Shown piece by piece: positions 1-8,117 of a stretch of 64,000 nucleotides of DNA. How positions within the stretch are numbered: the stretch's first letter is position 1; each line of letters starts with the position of its first letter. Source of the stretch: Pseudomonas sp. UFMG81 (GTDB lineage Bacteria > Pseudomonadota > Gammaproteobacteria > Pseudomonadales > Pseudomonadaceae); the NCBI RefSeq assembly GCF_015354575.1, contig NZ_JACAFQ010000006.1, positions 116,629 through 180,628 on the forward strand, read 5' to 3'. The notes below the pieces were generated by a model. It was given only the letters and a program-made list of their open reading frames with translations, did no database searches and was not told where the DNA came from. Both the position numbers and the translations under genes were made by a program.

Positions 1-306
1 GCCGGGTGGGGCCACGGCGAAGTCGGACGGGGTGAACGGGCGGCAACGGCCCGCCCAGTGGTTGGAGGTGCCGCCCAGGTAGCGCAAGCGGGTCTCCTGG
101 GGGTACATCTCAAGCCCTGTGGAGGTGCAGTGGTAGAACGCTTGCGAGCGCGGCGAGTACTCGTGCCCACCGGCTTCGGCGAGCAACACGCGCCAGCCGG
201 CCTTGGCCAGGTGCAGGGCCAGGGTGATGCCCGCAGGGCCGGCGCCGATGATGCAGACGTCGTAATCCTCGCGCAGGGTTTTCTGCGTCTGGTAGTCGCG
301 GATCAT
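1..306 (-). CDS. GMC-type FAD-dependent oxidoreductase, N-terminal part (cut by window edge)
   Basis: The first 102 residues are visible. Residues 14-32 hold a Rossmann dinucleotide-binding motif, DVCIIGAGPAGITLALHL, ending in an acidic residue after LLAEAGG. GGTSNHWAGRCRPF follows, typical of the FAD contact region of GMC oxidoreductases (gluconate/sorbitol/cholesterol dehydrogenase type). Its ATG overlaps the stop of the upstream Tat-signal peptide gene in an ATGA, so the two are translationally coupled. Family members oxidise alcohol groups of sugars or sterols, often at the membrane with a small Tat-exported partner. Placement at the end of a polysaccharide locus suggests action on a sugar, but this is inference. 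The catalytic C-terminal half lies outside the window. Confidence 0.85.
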   Translation of the reverse strand, partial: MIRDYQTQKTLREDYDVCIIGAGPAGITLALHLAKAGWRVLLAEAGGHEYSPRSQAFYHCTSTGLEMYPQETRLRYLGGTSNHWAGRCRPFTPSDFAVAPPG

Positions 307-506
307 GCCTGCCCGTCCCGGAAATACTGCGACGGCAGCACCCAGCCGTTGATCACCACGAAACCACCGCTGGCCGAGGCTTCACGGGTTGCCTTGGCGG
401 GCGGTTGCGCCTGATCACTGCCGATCAACGCCGCGCCGATGCCCAGCACCACGCAGCCGCGCAGGAAGCCCCTGCGCCCTTGAGTACACAACTGTAGCTT
501 GCCCAT
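303..506 (-). CDS. Small twin-arginine-signal protein, partner of the GMC oxidoreductase
   Basis: A 67-residue protein with an N-terminal GRRGFLRG twin-arginine motif, a hydrophobic stretch (VVLGIGAALIG) and a short C-terminal tail ending in NGWVLPSQYFRDGQA. Small Tat-signal subunits of this kind accompany membrane GMC dehydrogenases and carry the complex to the periplasm; that role is inferred from the ATGA overlap with the downstream oxidoreductase gene. The start is odd: the ATG lies one base after a run of 16 G (on this strand), so the run occupies the place of the Shine-Dalgarno. A change in run length would alter spacing or fuse this frame to the upstream flippase. Confidence 0.6.
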   Translation of the reverse strand: MGKLQLCTQGRRGFLRGCVVLGIGAALIGSDQAQPPAKATREASASGGFVVINGWVLPSQYFRDGQA

Positions 507-1866
507 GCCCCCCCCCCCCCCCCGCCCCCCCGGATTGCCTCCGCAACATCGGCAGTACCATCAGTTCGCGCCGCAGGCTGAAGATCCCCAGCTTGCGGTT
601 GACGTACACGATCAGCACCAGTGTCGGGAACGTATGCAAGGCGACCCCCCAGATCGCATACTTCGTGCCGCCAATCGCCAACAGCAGCGGCAACCCTACC
701 CACAGCGCAACGAGCCGGATGATGTTGTCCATCGCCTGGTACTTGGTCAGCCCCTGGGCAATCCAGATCTGGTGCGCCAGGGTGTAGCGCAAGGTGAAGA
801 ACGACAGCGACAGAATGCTGAGCATAGTGCCTGCCTCGGCATAGCGCTCGTCGTACATCCAGCCGATCAGCAAGGGGCTGGCGGTGAGGAACCCACCACA
901 GGCGAACAGCATCACCAGGTCGACCATCAGCCGCGAACGGTAGTACAGCGCCTTGAGGCGCTCGGTGTCCCCCTCTCGGGCAGCCTCGCTGAACGCGGGC
1001 AGCGCCACCGAGCCGACCAGCTTGAGCAGCCCGGTCTGCAGCGAGCCGAGAATCAGCACGGCGATCGAGTAAACACCCAGCTCCGCCGCGCTCATGCTGG
1101 CGCCGAACCACATGCGGTCGCCGTACATGGCCAGCACACCCACCATCGACGACAGCAGGATCCAGCGGCCGAACACCACCAGTTCGTTCAGTGCGCTGCG
1201 GTCCCACTGCAGGCGGTTGCGCGGCCCTTGCAGTGCCACGTGACCCAGCACCGTGCCGGTCAGCGCTCCGGCCAGGCCGGCCAGCACCAACGCCCAGATG
1301 GAGCGGGTGAGGTAGCCGAGCACCAGCATCACGATCAACCCCACCAGTTGCGAGCCCAGCTCCACCAGCACCACGCGCTTTTGTTGGAAAGTGCGCACGG
1401 CGACGTCTATCTTGGTCGATTGCAGGCCGTAGATCAGCGCCGAAATGCCGGTTACCGCCAGCACCATGGGCAGCTCGGGCGCGGCATAGGTGGAATCGGC
1501 CGGCCACAGGTTGCCCAGTTGCGTAAGCCAGGAGGCCAGGGCCAGCAGCAGGGTCAGGGCGAACAGCACGAAGCCGCGCACGATCTGCACGGTCCAGGCA
1601 GTGTTGAGAAACAGCGGGTCGTCACCGCGATGGCTCTGGATGATGTTCTGCCGCAGGCCGACATCCGACAGAAGGTGCAACAGCACCGAAACGGTGGTGG
1701 CGATGGCCATCACCCCGAACATTTCCGGGAGCAACAGGCGGGCGATGATCAGGTTGCCGCCCAGGCGCATGACCTGCGAGGCGACCAGCGACAACAGGTT
1801 CCAGGCCCCCGCCCCCATGGCGCGCCGACGAAGGCTCCTGGATGCAGACACATCAATCGACGGCAT
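415..1866 (-). CDS. Wzx-like oligosaccharide flippase, 3' end uncertain
   Basis: A polytopic membrane protein of the MATE/polysaccharide-transport type: RRAMGAGAWNLLSLVASQ at the N terminus, then about 12-14 hydrophobic segments, with the PEMFGVMAIA region after the second. It should move lipid-linked repeat units across the inner membrane for Wzy-type polymerisation. The convincing protein ends near residue 445 (position about 533). The last 38 residues come from the G-run and an out-of-place frame overlapping the Tat gene, and look non-native, so the true end is probably in the run region. It is divergent from the ligase gene, with a MITE in the shared upstream region. Confidence 0.85.
   Translation of the reverse strand: MPSIDVSASRSLRRRAMGAGAWNLLSLVASQVMRLGGNLIIARLLLPEMFGVMAIATTVSVLLHLLSDVGLRQNIIQSHRGDDPLFLNTAWTVQIVRGFVLFALTLLLALASWLTQLGNLWPADSTYAAPELPMVLAVTGISALIYGLQSTKIDVAVRTFQQKRVVLVELGSQLVGLIVMLVLGYLTRSIWALVLAGLAGALTGTVLGHVALQGPRNRLQWDRSALNELVVFGRWILLSSMVGVLAMYGDRMWFGASMSAAELGVYSIAVLILGSLQTGLLKLVGSVALPAFSEAAREGDTERLKALYYRSRLMVDLVMLFACGGFLTASPLLIGWMYDERYAEAGTMLSILSLSFFTLRYTLAHQIWIAQGLTKYQAMDNIIRLVALWVGLPLLLAIGGTKYAIWGVALHTFPTLVLIVYVNRKLGIFSLRRELMVLPMLRRQSGGAGGGGGHGQATVVYSRAQGLPARLRGAGHRRGVDRQ
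508..531. repeat. Homopolymer C16-G-C7 (G7-C-G16 on the coding strand)
   Basis: Sixteen C (508-523), one G, then seven C (525-531) on the + strand. The run lies at the 3' end of the flippase frame and directly before the start of the Tat-signal gene. All three minus-strand frames stay open across it, so the flippase has no stop codon before the run. Either a slipped-strand switch or a sequencing/assembly fault fits. Confidence 0.95.
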
Positions 1867-1924
1867 GGCTTCGATCCCTGACTGAAATGGCTAGAAGTCA
1901 CTATAGTTTCAATTAGCCATGATG

Positions 1925-2090
1925 CTAGTGTCCTGTCTCGGGAATAAGCTGTTCACTTTTGGCGGCGTCTTGAGCGCCCGGCCGGCGTTGCCACTCCTCG
2001 CCATAGCCCGGCCATGACTCGTCGCAGCGCCTTGGCCAAACACCCAAGCCACTCGCCAAAAGAGAACGTATTCCCGAGACAGGACACTCG
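1925..2090 (+). mobile_element. MITE family A, copy 1 (158 bp)
   Basis: Element 1929-2086 has 18-bp perfect terminal inverted repeats starting TGTCCTGTCTCGGGAATA. Near-identical copies lie at 37679-37836 and 44569-44710. The left flank is CTAG and the right flank CTCG; the other copies have CTAG on both sides, so this is a one-base-decayed 4-bp target duplication. There is no coding capacity for a transposase, so it is non-autonomous. It fills most of the 245-bp divergent spacer between flippase and ligase genes and may supply or separate their promoters. Confidence 0.85.
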
Positions 2091-2111
2091 CCGTTCACCA
2101 CCAGCGGATAG

Positions 2112-3650
2112 GTGCCGTTGCCAATGCCTGAACATTTTCGTGCACTGATCGTCATTCTGTTCCTCGCCACGGTGGTCTTCGTGCTCGCTCGCCGGGCCGC
2201 CACCGACCTGATTCCCCTCAGCGATTTCAAGCGTCGGCGCAATCTGTGGTTCGCCGTGACCCTGGTGGCGTTCTTCTCCCACAGTTACTGGGTGTATGCC
2301 GCGGCGGCGGCGCTGATCATGTACCTGGCCGGGCGCCGCGAGCGCAACGTCATGGCGTTGTTCTTCATCCTGCTGTTCGCGATCCCTTCGGCAGCGGTGC
2401 AAATCCCAGGCTTTGGCGTGGTCAACTACCTGATCGACCTCAACCACCTGCGCCTGTTGTCCATCTGTGTGCTGCTGCCCGCTGCCCTGACCTTGCGCCG
2501 CCAACCTGAGACACCCGGCTTCGGGCGCCTGTGGCCCGATCGGCTGCTGGCCGCCAGTATCGTCCTCATGGGCGTGCTCTACCTGCGCGAAACGACGATC
2601 ACCGACACCTTGCGCCAGGCGCTGTACCTGTACCTCGACGTGTTTCTGCCGTACTACGTCGCCAGTCGCTCGCTGCGCCAGGTCAGCGATTTCAAGGACG
2701 CCTTGCTGGCGTTCGTGCTCGCCGCCTTCCTGCTGGCGCTGATCGGCGTGGCCGAGACCGTGCGCCACTGGTTGCTGTACAACGCCCTGCTCGAAGCCAT
2801 GGGCGTGCAATGGAGCATGGCCAGCTACCTGAGCCGCGGCGGCTCGCTGCGCGCCAGCGTCACCACTGGCCAGGCCATCGCCCTGGGCTACGTGATGAGC
2901 GTGGCCATCGGCTTGTTCCTGTTCGTTCAGGGTTATGTGCGCAGCAACCTGCAACGGTTGCTGGGGGCGTTGCTGCTGGCCGCCGGGCTGGTGGCACCGC
3001 TGTCGCGCGGCCCATGGATTGGCGCTGCGATCATCGTCGGCGTGTTCATCGCCACCGGCAAGGGCGCGGTCAAGCGCCTCACCCTGCTGGCCGTTGCCGG
3101 GGTGCTGGCACTGCCCTTGCTCACGGTGGTGCCTGGCGGTGAGAAGGTGCTCGACATGCTGCCGTTCATCGGCAACCTCGAGAAAGAAAACATCACCTAC
3201 CGCGAGCGCCTGCTCGACAACTCGTGGATCGTCATCCAGCGCAACCCACTGTTCGGTTCGTTCGATTTTCGCAGCACCCCGGAAATGCAGTCGATGATCC
3301 AGGGCGACGGCATCATCGATATCGTCAACACCTACGTGAGCCTCGCCCTGCGTGTCGGCCTGGTGGGCCTGGCACTGTTCGTGGCGTTCTTCGCCAGCGT
3401 GCTGCTGGGCATCCGCCGGGCCCTGCTCGCTTTCCCCGACAAGGATGACGAGCACCGCCAGCTGGGCAGGGCCTTGCTGGCGACCCTGGTGGGGATCCTG
3501 GTGATCATCTTCACCGTCAGCAGCATCACCGTCATACCGACCGTGTACTGGTCGGTGGCAGGGGTTGGCGTGGCCTATGTGCAGATGGTCCGCAGGATGC
3601 GCACGGCCCGCACCACCGCCCTGGCCACCACCCGCCTCCAACCCAGGTAG
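2112..3650 (+). CDS. O-antigen ligase / Wzy polymerase-like membrane protein
   Basis: About 512 residues with roughly 12 transmembrane segments and a large periplasmic loop. The loop region SRGPWIGAAI and the following E-x-x-TYRERLLDNSW...NPLFG stretch match the Wzy_C/O-antigen ligase pattern, where an R and H/E in the loop contact the lipid-linked sugar. Predicted role is polymerising or transferring the repeat unit of the exopolysaccharide. The longest frame uses GTG at 2112; ATG at 2124 (MPEHFRALIVILF) is an equally good start and leaves a cleaner first helix. It is followed after 6 bases by the glycosidase gene, so the two are an operon with galE. Confidence 0.8.
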   Translation: MPLPMPEHFRALIVILFLATVVFVLARRAATDLIPLSDFKRRRNLWFAVTLVAFFSHSYWVYAAAAALIMYLAGRRERNVMALFFILLFAIPSAAVQIPGFGVVNYLIDLNHLRLLSICVLLPAALTLRRQPETPGFGRLWPDRLLAASIVLMGVLYLRETTITDTLRQALYLYLDVFLPYYVASRSLRQVSDFKDALLAFVLAAFLLALIGVAETVRHWLLYNALLEAMGVQWSMASYLSRGGSLRASVTTGQAIALGYVMSVAIGLFLFVQGYVRSNLQRLLGALLLAAGLVAPLSRGPWIGAAIIVGVFIATGKGAVKRLTLLAVAGVLALPLLTVVPGGEKVLDMLPFIGNLEKENITYRERLLDNSWIVIQRNPLFGSFDFRSTPEMQSMIQGDGIIDIVNTYVSLALRVGLVGLALFVAFFASVLLGIRRALLAFPDKDDEHRQLGRALLATLVGILVIIFTVSSITVIPTVYWSVAGVGVAYVQMVRRMRTARTTALATTRLQPR

Positions 3651-3656
3651 ATCGTC

Positions 3657-6242
3657 ATGACGCCACGTGCCTTGCTGCGCGCCTTGCCCTTGCTCGCCCT
3701 GCTGTTCCTGCCCCAGCCTGGCAATGCCGGCGACTGGAGCGTCAGGGTCGAGGAGCAGAACGGCCTGCCCACCCTGAGTCGTGGCGGAGGGCCGGCGATG
3801 ATCGCCAAGTTCGACTTTTGGGGCACAGACTGGAGCTGGACCGGCTTCTACACGCGCACCAAGGTGGAGGGCCCCTACCGCTACACGTTGGAGGGCCTGA
3901 ACAAGGACCTGGACTTCGACCTCAAGGCACAGATCGACAAGCCCGAGGCCCGCACCCTCGCCTGGAATTTCGACCTCAACGCCCACAGCCGGCAGGCCAA
4001 CGTGATGGGCGGCGGCATCGTGTTCCAGTTCGATCCGGTACTGATCGCCAGCGAGATGGGCGCCCCCGAGCTGTTGCCCGACAATCGCGGCTGGGCCTGG
4101 GGCAAGGGCGACAAGCGCCTGCAAATGCGCTTCGAGCCGCCGCTGGCCAAGGTGTATTTCGAGCGCGGCAACCCCAGCGAACTGCGCGCGTTCTTCTACA
4201 AGGACGCGATCCAGCCCGGCCGCCAACAGATCAAGGCCGAGCTGCAGGTGGGGGCCGGCGTCGATATCGGACCCACGCCCAGTGAACGCTTCGGCCTGGC
4301 CGACCCTGAGGGCTGGCCAGACGACCAGCTCGACTGGCGCACCTCGCCGGTCGACCTGGCGTTTCTCAACGCCGCAGAAAAGCCTGCCGGCAAACGTGGT
4401 TTCGTCAAGGCGGTCGGTGAGCAGCTGCAATTCGCCGACGGCACGCAGGCGCGCTTCTGGGGCACCAACCTGACGGCCTACGCGCTGTTCGGCACCCCGG
4501 ACGAGGAGATCAAGGTGCAGGCCCGGCGCCTGTCGGCACTGGGGTTCAACCTGGTGCGCCTGCATCACCACGACTCACCCTGGGTCAGCCCGAACATCTT
4601 TGGCGACATGACCACCCTGCGCGACACCCGGCAGCTCAATAGCGAGTCGCTGCGCAAGCTCGACCTGTGGATCAAGAGCCTGAAGGACGAGGGTATCTAT
4701 GTGTGGCTGGACCTGCATGTGGAGCGCCCGGTCACCCGCGACGACGACATCTATGCCTTCGAGGAACTGCCCAAAACCCATGGTGCCGCAGGGCTCAAGG
4801 GCTACGCCTATGTCAACGTCACCCTGCAACAGGCCATGAAGCGCTTCGCCGAGCAGTACCTGACCCACGTCAACGGCTACACCGGCCTTGCCTACAAGGA
4901 CGACCCGGCCGTCGCCGCGATATTGATCACCAACGAGAACGACATCACCCAGCACTTCGGCAACGCCCTGCTGCCGGACAAGAACGTGCCCAAGCACAGC
5001 CGGCTGTTCATGGACGAGGCCAAGGCCTTCGCCCAGCGCCAGCAGCTGCCCGCCGAGCAGGTCTGGCGCACGTGGGAGCATGGCCCCTCCAAGCTGTTCC
5101 TCAACGACCTGGAACACCGCTTCGACGTCGACATGATCGCGCACCTGCGCGGGCTCGGGGTGAAGGTGCCGATCGTCACCACCAGCACCTGGGGCGGCAA
5201 TGGCTTGAGCGCGCTGCCAGCGCTGACCACGGGCGATGTGATCGATGCCCACAGCTACGGCGCCGGGGGCCAGCTGGAAAAGAACCCGCTGACCAGCGAT
5301 GGCCTGGTCGACTGGCTCGCCTCGGCCCAGGTAGCGGGCATGCCCATGACCGTCACCGAGTGGAACGCCGAACCCTTCCCTACCCCCGATCGCCATTCGT
5401 TGCCGCTGTTCATCGCCGGTACCGCCAGCCACCAGGGCTGGGATGGGCTGATGCAGTACGCCTACAGCCAGCAGAAATTCATCGAGGGCTGGCGCACGGC
5501 GGACAACTGGCACGCCTACAACGACCCGGCCATGCTCGCCACCCTGCCCGCCGCCGCCCTGCTCTACCGCCGTGGCGATGTGCGCAAGGCCACGACCCGC
5601 TACGTGTTCGCGCCCACGCCCGACACCCTGTTCAACCGTGCCATCACCCCCAACAGCTCGGTGCTGCTGCGCACCGCCATGACCAAGGGCCGGCTGCAGG
5701 TCGCCATGCCTGCGACGCCGCAGCTGCCGTGGCTCAAGCCGGGGGTGATCGCAGCCGGTGCGCAGGTGCTGAACGATCCGGACCAGTCCGTGCTACCGAG
5801 CGATGCCAGTTCCGCCACCACCGACACCGGCGAGCTGAAACGCGACTGGCGCCAGGGCCTGTACACCATCGACACGCCACTGACCCAGGCCGCCACCGGC
5901 TGGCTGGGCAACCAGTCGATCGACCTGACGGACATCCAGATACGTTTGCAGACCCCTTACGCCAGCGTCGCGGTACAAAGCCTGGACGGCAAACCGTTCG
6001 GCCAGTCGCGGTCGCTGCTGATCTCGCTGGGCACCCGGGCGCTACCACGGGCAGACGACAAGACGCCCTTCCATGTCGAGCCCCTGGCCGGCACCCTGAG
6101 CATCAAGGCCGCGCCGGGCCTGAAACTGTACCGGCGCAGCGCCGCCGGCCAGGAAAGCCAGCTCCCCGCCCGCTACGACGCCGGCCGCTACGTCATCGCC
6201 TTCGACGGCCGGCAGATGGCCAATTGGCTGTTCCTCAAATAG
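3657..6242 (+). CDS. Secreted glycoside hydrolase of clan GH-A fold (EPS-associated)
   Basis: 861 residues. A signal peptide (residues 1-24, ending PGNAGDWS) is followed by a beta-rich domain to about residue 240. A (beta/alpha)8 domain begins at GTQARFWGTNLTAY. Clan GH-A acid/base and nucleophile candidates are Glu427 in ITNEND and Glu568 in VTEWNAEP; LGFNLVRLHHHD and HSYGAGG are further barrel-strand motifs. A C-terminal beta domain ends in MANWLFLK. Periplasmic glycosidases of this fold (for example PslG of the psl locus) trim nascent polysaccharide. Sharing an operon with a ligase/polymerase and GalE supports a polymer-editing job, though the bond cleaved cannot be told from sequence. Confidence 0.8.
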   Translation: MTPRALLRALPLLALLFLPQPGNAGDWSVRVEEQNGLPTLSRGGGPAMIAKFDFWGTDWSWTGFYTRTKVEGPYRYTLEGLNKDLDFDLKAQIDKPEARTLAWNFDLNAHSRQANVMGGGIVFQFDPVLIASEMGAPELLPDNRGWAWGKGDKRLQMRFEPPLAKVYFERGNPSELRAFFYKDAIQPGRQQIKAELQVGAGVDIGPTPSERFGLADPEGWPDDQLDWRTSPVDLAFLNAAEKPAGKRGFVKAVGEQLQFADGTQARFWGTNLTAYALFGTPDEEIKVQARRLSALGFNLVRLHHHDSPWVSPNIFGDMTTLRDTRQLNSESLRKLDLWIKSLKDEGIYVWLDLHVERPVTRDDDIYAFEELPKTHGAAGLKGYAYVNVTLQQAMKRFAEQYLTHVNGYTGLAYKDDPAVAAILITNENDITQHFGNALLPDKNVPKHSRLFMDEAKAFAQRQQLPAEQVWRTWEHGPSKLFLNDLEHRFDVDMIAHLRGLGVKVPIVTTSTWGGNGLSALPALTTGDVIDAHSYGAGGQLEKNPLTSDGLVDWLASAQVAGMPMTVTEWNAEPFPTPDRHSLPLFIAGTASHQGWDGLMQYAYSQQKFIEGWRTADNWHAYNDPAMLATLPAAALLYRRGDVRKATTRYVFAPTPDTLFNRAITPNSSVLLRTAMTKGRLQVAMPATPQLPWLKPGVIAAGAQVLNDPDQSVLPSDASSATTDTGELKRDWRQGLYTIDTPLTQAATGWLGNQSIDLTDIQIRLQTPYASVAVQSLDGKPFGQSRSLLISLGTRALPRADDKTPFHVEPLAGTLSIKAAPGLKLYRRSAAGQESQLPARYDAGRYVIAFDGRQMANWLFLK

Positions 6243-6318
6243 CCATCTAGAGTCTGGAAAGGCCCGCTTCAGCGGGCGCAGGGACAATTGCCCAGGCAAC
6301 AGCTTCCAGGAGGTCCGC

Positions 6319-7281
6319 ATGAGGTTCTTGGTGGTCGGTGGAGCAGGCTATATCGGCTCGCAAATGGTCAGGCACCTGTTGCAGGCCAACCATGAAGTGG
6401 TGGTGGCGGATACCACCCGCCCGCGGTACGACATCGAATGGGTTGGCCTGGACATCGCCGACGCCGATGCCCTGGATACCTTGTTCAGCCTGTACAGGTT
6501 CGATGCCGTCTTCCACTTCGCCTCCTACATCCAGGTCGGTGAGTCGGTCAGCAAGCCGGGCAAGTACTACCGGAACAACGTGGCGGCAACCCTGGTGCTG
6601 CTGGAGGCCATGGTCCGCGCCCAGGTGATGTGCCTGATCTTCTCCTCCACCGCCGCCGTGTATGGCGACCCGCAACGCATCCCCATCGATGAACAGCACC
6701 CCAAGCTTGCGATCAACCCCTACGGGCGCAGCAAGTGGATGGTCGAACAGATCCTCGAAGATTTCGACCGCGCCTATGGCCTGCGCTCGGTGTGCCTGCG
6801 CTACTTCAATGCCGCCGGTGCCGACCCGCACGGCGAAGGCGGCGAATGCCACGAACCGGAAACTCACCTGATCCCGTTGATCCTGCAGGCCGCCGCTGGC
6901 CGCCGCGAGGCGGTCACGGTGTTCGGCCGCGACTACGACACGCCGGACGGTACCTGCATCCGCGACTATGTGCATATCGCCGACCTGGCTTCGGCCCATG
7001 CACTGGCGGTGGTTTATCTGCTTGAGGGCGGCGCGAGCACGGCGTTCAACCTGGGCAACGGCCAGGGTTTTTCCGTGCAGCAGGTGATCGACATGGCGCG
7101 TGAGGTGACCGGCCGCGACATCCAGGTGGTGGACGCTCCACGCCGCGCCGGAGACCCGCCGCGGCTGGTGGCCGATGCCGGCAAAGCCCGCGAAGTACTG
7201 GGCTGGCGACCTGTGCATGACTCACTGGAAGAAATCGTGCGCCACGCCTGGCACTGGGAACAAAAATACCCCTGGCATTGA
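6319..7281 (+). CDS. galE: UDP-glucose 4-epimerase
   Basis: 320 residues of the extended short-chain dehydrogenase family. The NAD-binding GGAGYIGS motif is at residues 7-14, the catalytic SST at 109-111 and Tyr135-x-x-x-Lys139 in NPYGRSK. RYFNAAGADPHGEGGE and the C-terminal DPPRLVADAGKAREVLGW are characteristic of GalE. It interconverts UDP-glucose and UDP-galactose (or the N-acetyl forms) and would supply precursor for the polymer. A strong GGAGG ribosome site precedes the ATG. The gap from the glycosidase (76 bp) contains a GCCCGCTTCAGCGGGC hairpin without a T-run. Confidence 0.93.
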   Translation: MRFLVVGGAGYIGSQMVRHLLQANHEVVVADTTRPRYDIEWVGLDIADADALDTLFSLYRFDAVFHFASYIQVGESVSKPGKYYRNNVAATLVLLEAMVRAQVMCLIFSSTAAVYGDPQRIPIDEQHPKLAINPYGRSKWMVEQILEDFDRAYGLRSVCLRYFNAAGADPHGEGGECHEPETHLIPLILQAAAGRREAVTVFGRDYDTPDGTCIRDYVHIADLASAHALAVVYLLEGGASTAFNLGNGQGFSVQQVIDMAREVTGRDIQVVDAPRRAGDPPRLVADAGKAREVLGWRPVHDSLEEIVRHAWHWEQKYPWH

Positions 7282-7293
7282 CGCCAGGGGTAT
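7266..7293 (-). terminator. Rho-independent terminator of the leftward EPS export operon
   Basis: A perfect 11-bp stem (ATACCCCTGGC / GCCAGGGGTAT) with a 6-base loop, followed by TTTTT in the minus direction. It lies just past the BY-kinase stop and overlaps the galE stop codon on the other strand, so the convergent units meet here. Confidence 0.85.
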
Positions 7294-7308
7294 GTGCTCA
7301 GGCCGCGC

Positions 7309-8106
7309 TCAATAGTACTCGCGGGTTTCCGCTTCGGCCTTGTTCAACACCGCCCCGACCAGGTTGGCCGACCCCAGGTGGTACAGGCAGTCCTCGATAT
7401 CCTTCTTGCTGTTCACCCCGTTGGCCACCACCAGCAGCACGCAATCGATCTTCGGCAGCACGGTGATCGCGTCGTCGGAGCTGAGCAACGGCGGCAGGTC
7501 GAAGATGCAGATGCGCTCGTCGTAACGCTCACGCAGGTCGGTGATCAGGTTGCTCACCCGCGGTGAAGACAGCATCTCGGTGGACAGCGCAATCGGCTCG
7601 CGGGTCGGCAGCACCACGAAGCGTGGCAGCTCCGGGTTGACCAGCACCTCGTCGAGCCTGGCCTTGTCGCTGAGCAGTTCGTTGAGCGCCTTTTCCATCG
7701 ACAACCCAAGGGTGCTGCCCACCCGCGGCCGACGCAGGTCGAAATCCACCAGCAACGCGGTCTTGTTGGTGTTGCGGGCAATACTCATGGCCAGGTTGAC
7801 CGCCAGTACCGTCTTGCCGGCCGCGGGCGTGGGCGAGGTGATCGCCAGGGTGCGCCAGCCGTTCTCCTCCATGGCCTGCAGCACTTGGGTGCGCAGCAGG
7901 TCGAACGGCCACTTCATGTTCGAGTTCTTGTTGTAGGCCACGATCCGGTGGCGCTCCAGATGGTCTGCCCGCAGTGGCACGATGCGGGTCTGCACGTAGT
8001 CGAACGGGTCCAGCACCTCGGTGCGCGGCACCAAGGGTGCGGGCAGTTTTTCGGCAGGTGATACCTGGTGGATGTTCTTGCCTGTTGCCGACGAATTCCT
8101 GTCCAT
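7309..8106 (-). CDS. BY-type tyrosine kinase domain protein (Wzc/CpsD-like, split form)
   Basis: 265 residues. A Walker A-like motif SPTPAAGKT is at 91-99, the second acidic motif LLVDFDLRRP at 119-128 and Walker B as CIFDLPP. A short C terminus carries only two tyrosines (ETREYY). The usual BY-kinase Walker A is S-x-x-P-x-E-G-K-S/T; here the acidic residue is Ala. The activator half is encoded separately by the upstream chain-length gene 11 bp away, the Gram-positive-like split arrangement. Together they would control chain length and export of the polysaccharide. It is the last gene of the operon before the terminator. Confidence 0.85.
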   Translation of the reverse strand: MDRNSSATGKNIHQVSPAEKLPAPLVPRTEVLDPFDYVQTRIVPLRADHLERHRIVAYNKNSNMKWPFDLLRTQVLQAMEENGWRTLAITSPTPAAGKTVLAVNLAMSIARNTNKTALLVDFDLRRPRVGSTLGLSMEKALNELLSDKARLDEVLVNPELPRFVVLPTREPIALSTEMLSSPRVSNLITDLRERYDERICIFDLPPLLSSDDAITVLPKIDCVLLVVANGVNSKKDIEDCLYHLGSANLVGAVLNKAEAETREYY

Positions 8107-8117
8107 CGCTGCATTCC

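Noticed and set aside
58..414. 118-codon + strand frame at the left edge
   Set aside because: Opposite strand encodes a clear GMC oxidoreductase N terminus and a Tat-signal peptide.
1953..4571. 872-codon minus frame across the MITE, ligase and glycosidase
   Set aside because: Shadow of two real + strand genes; no domain, and repeated HQ/GQ-rich sequence.
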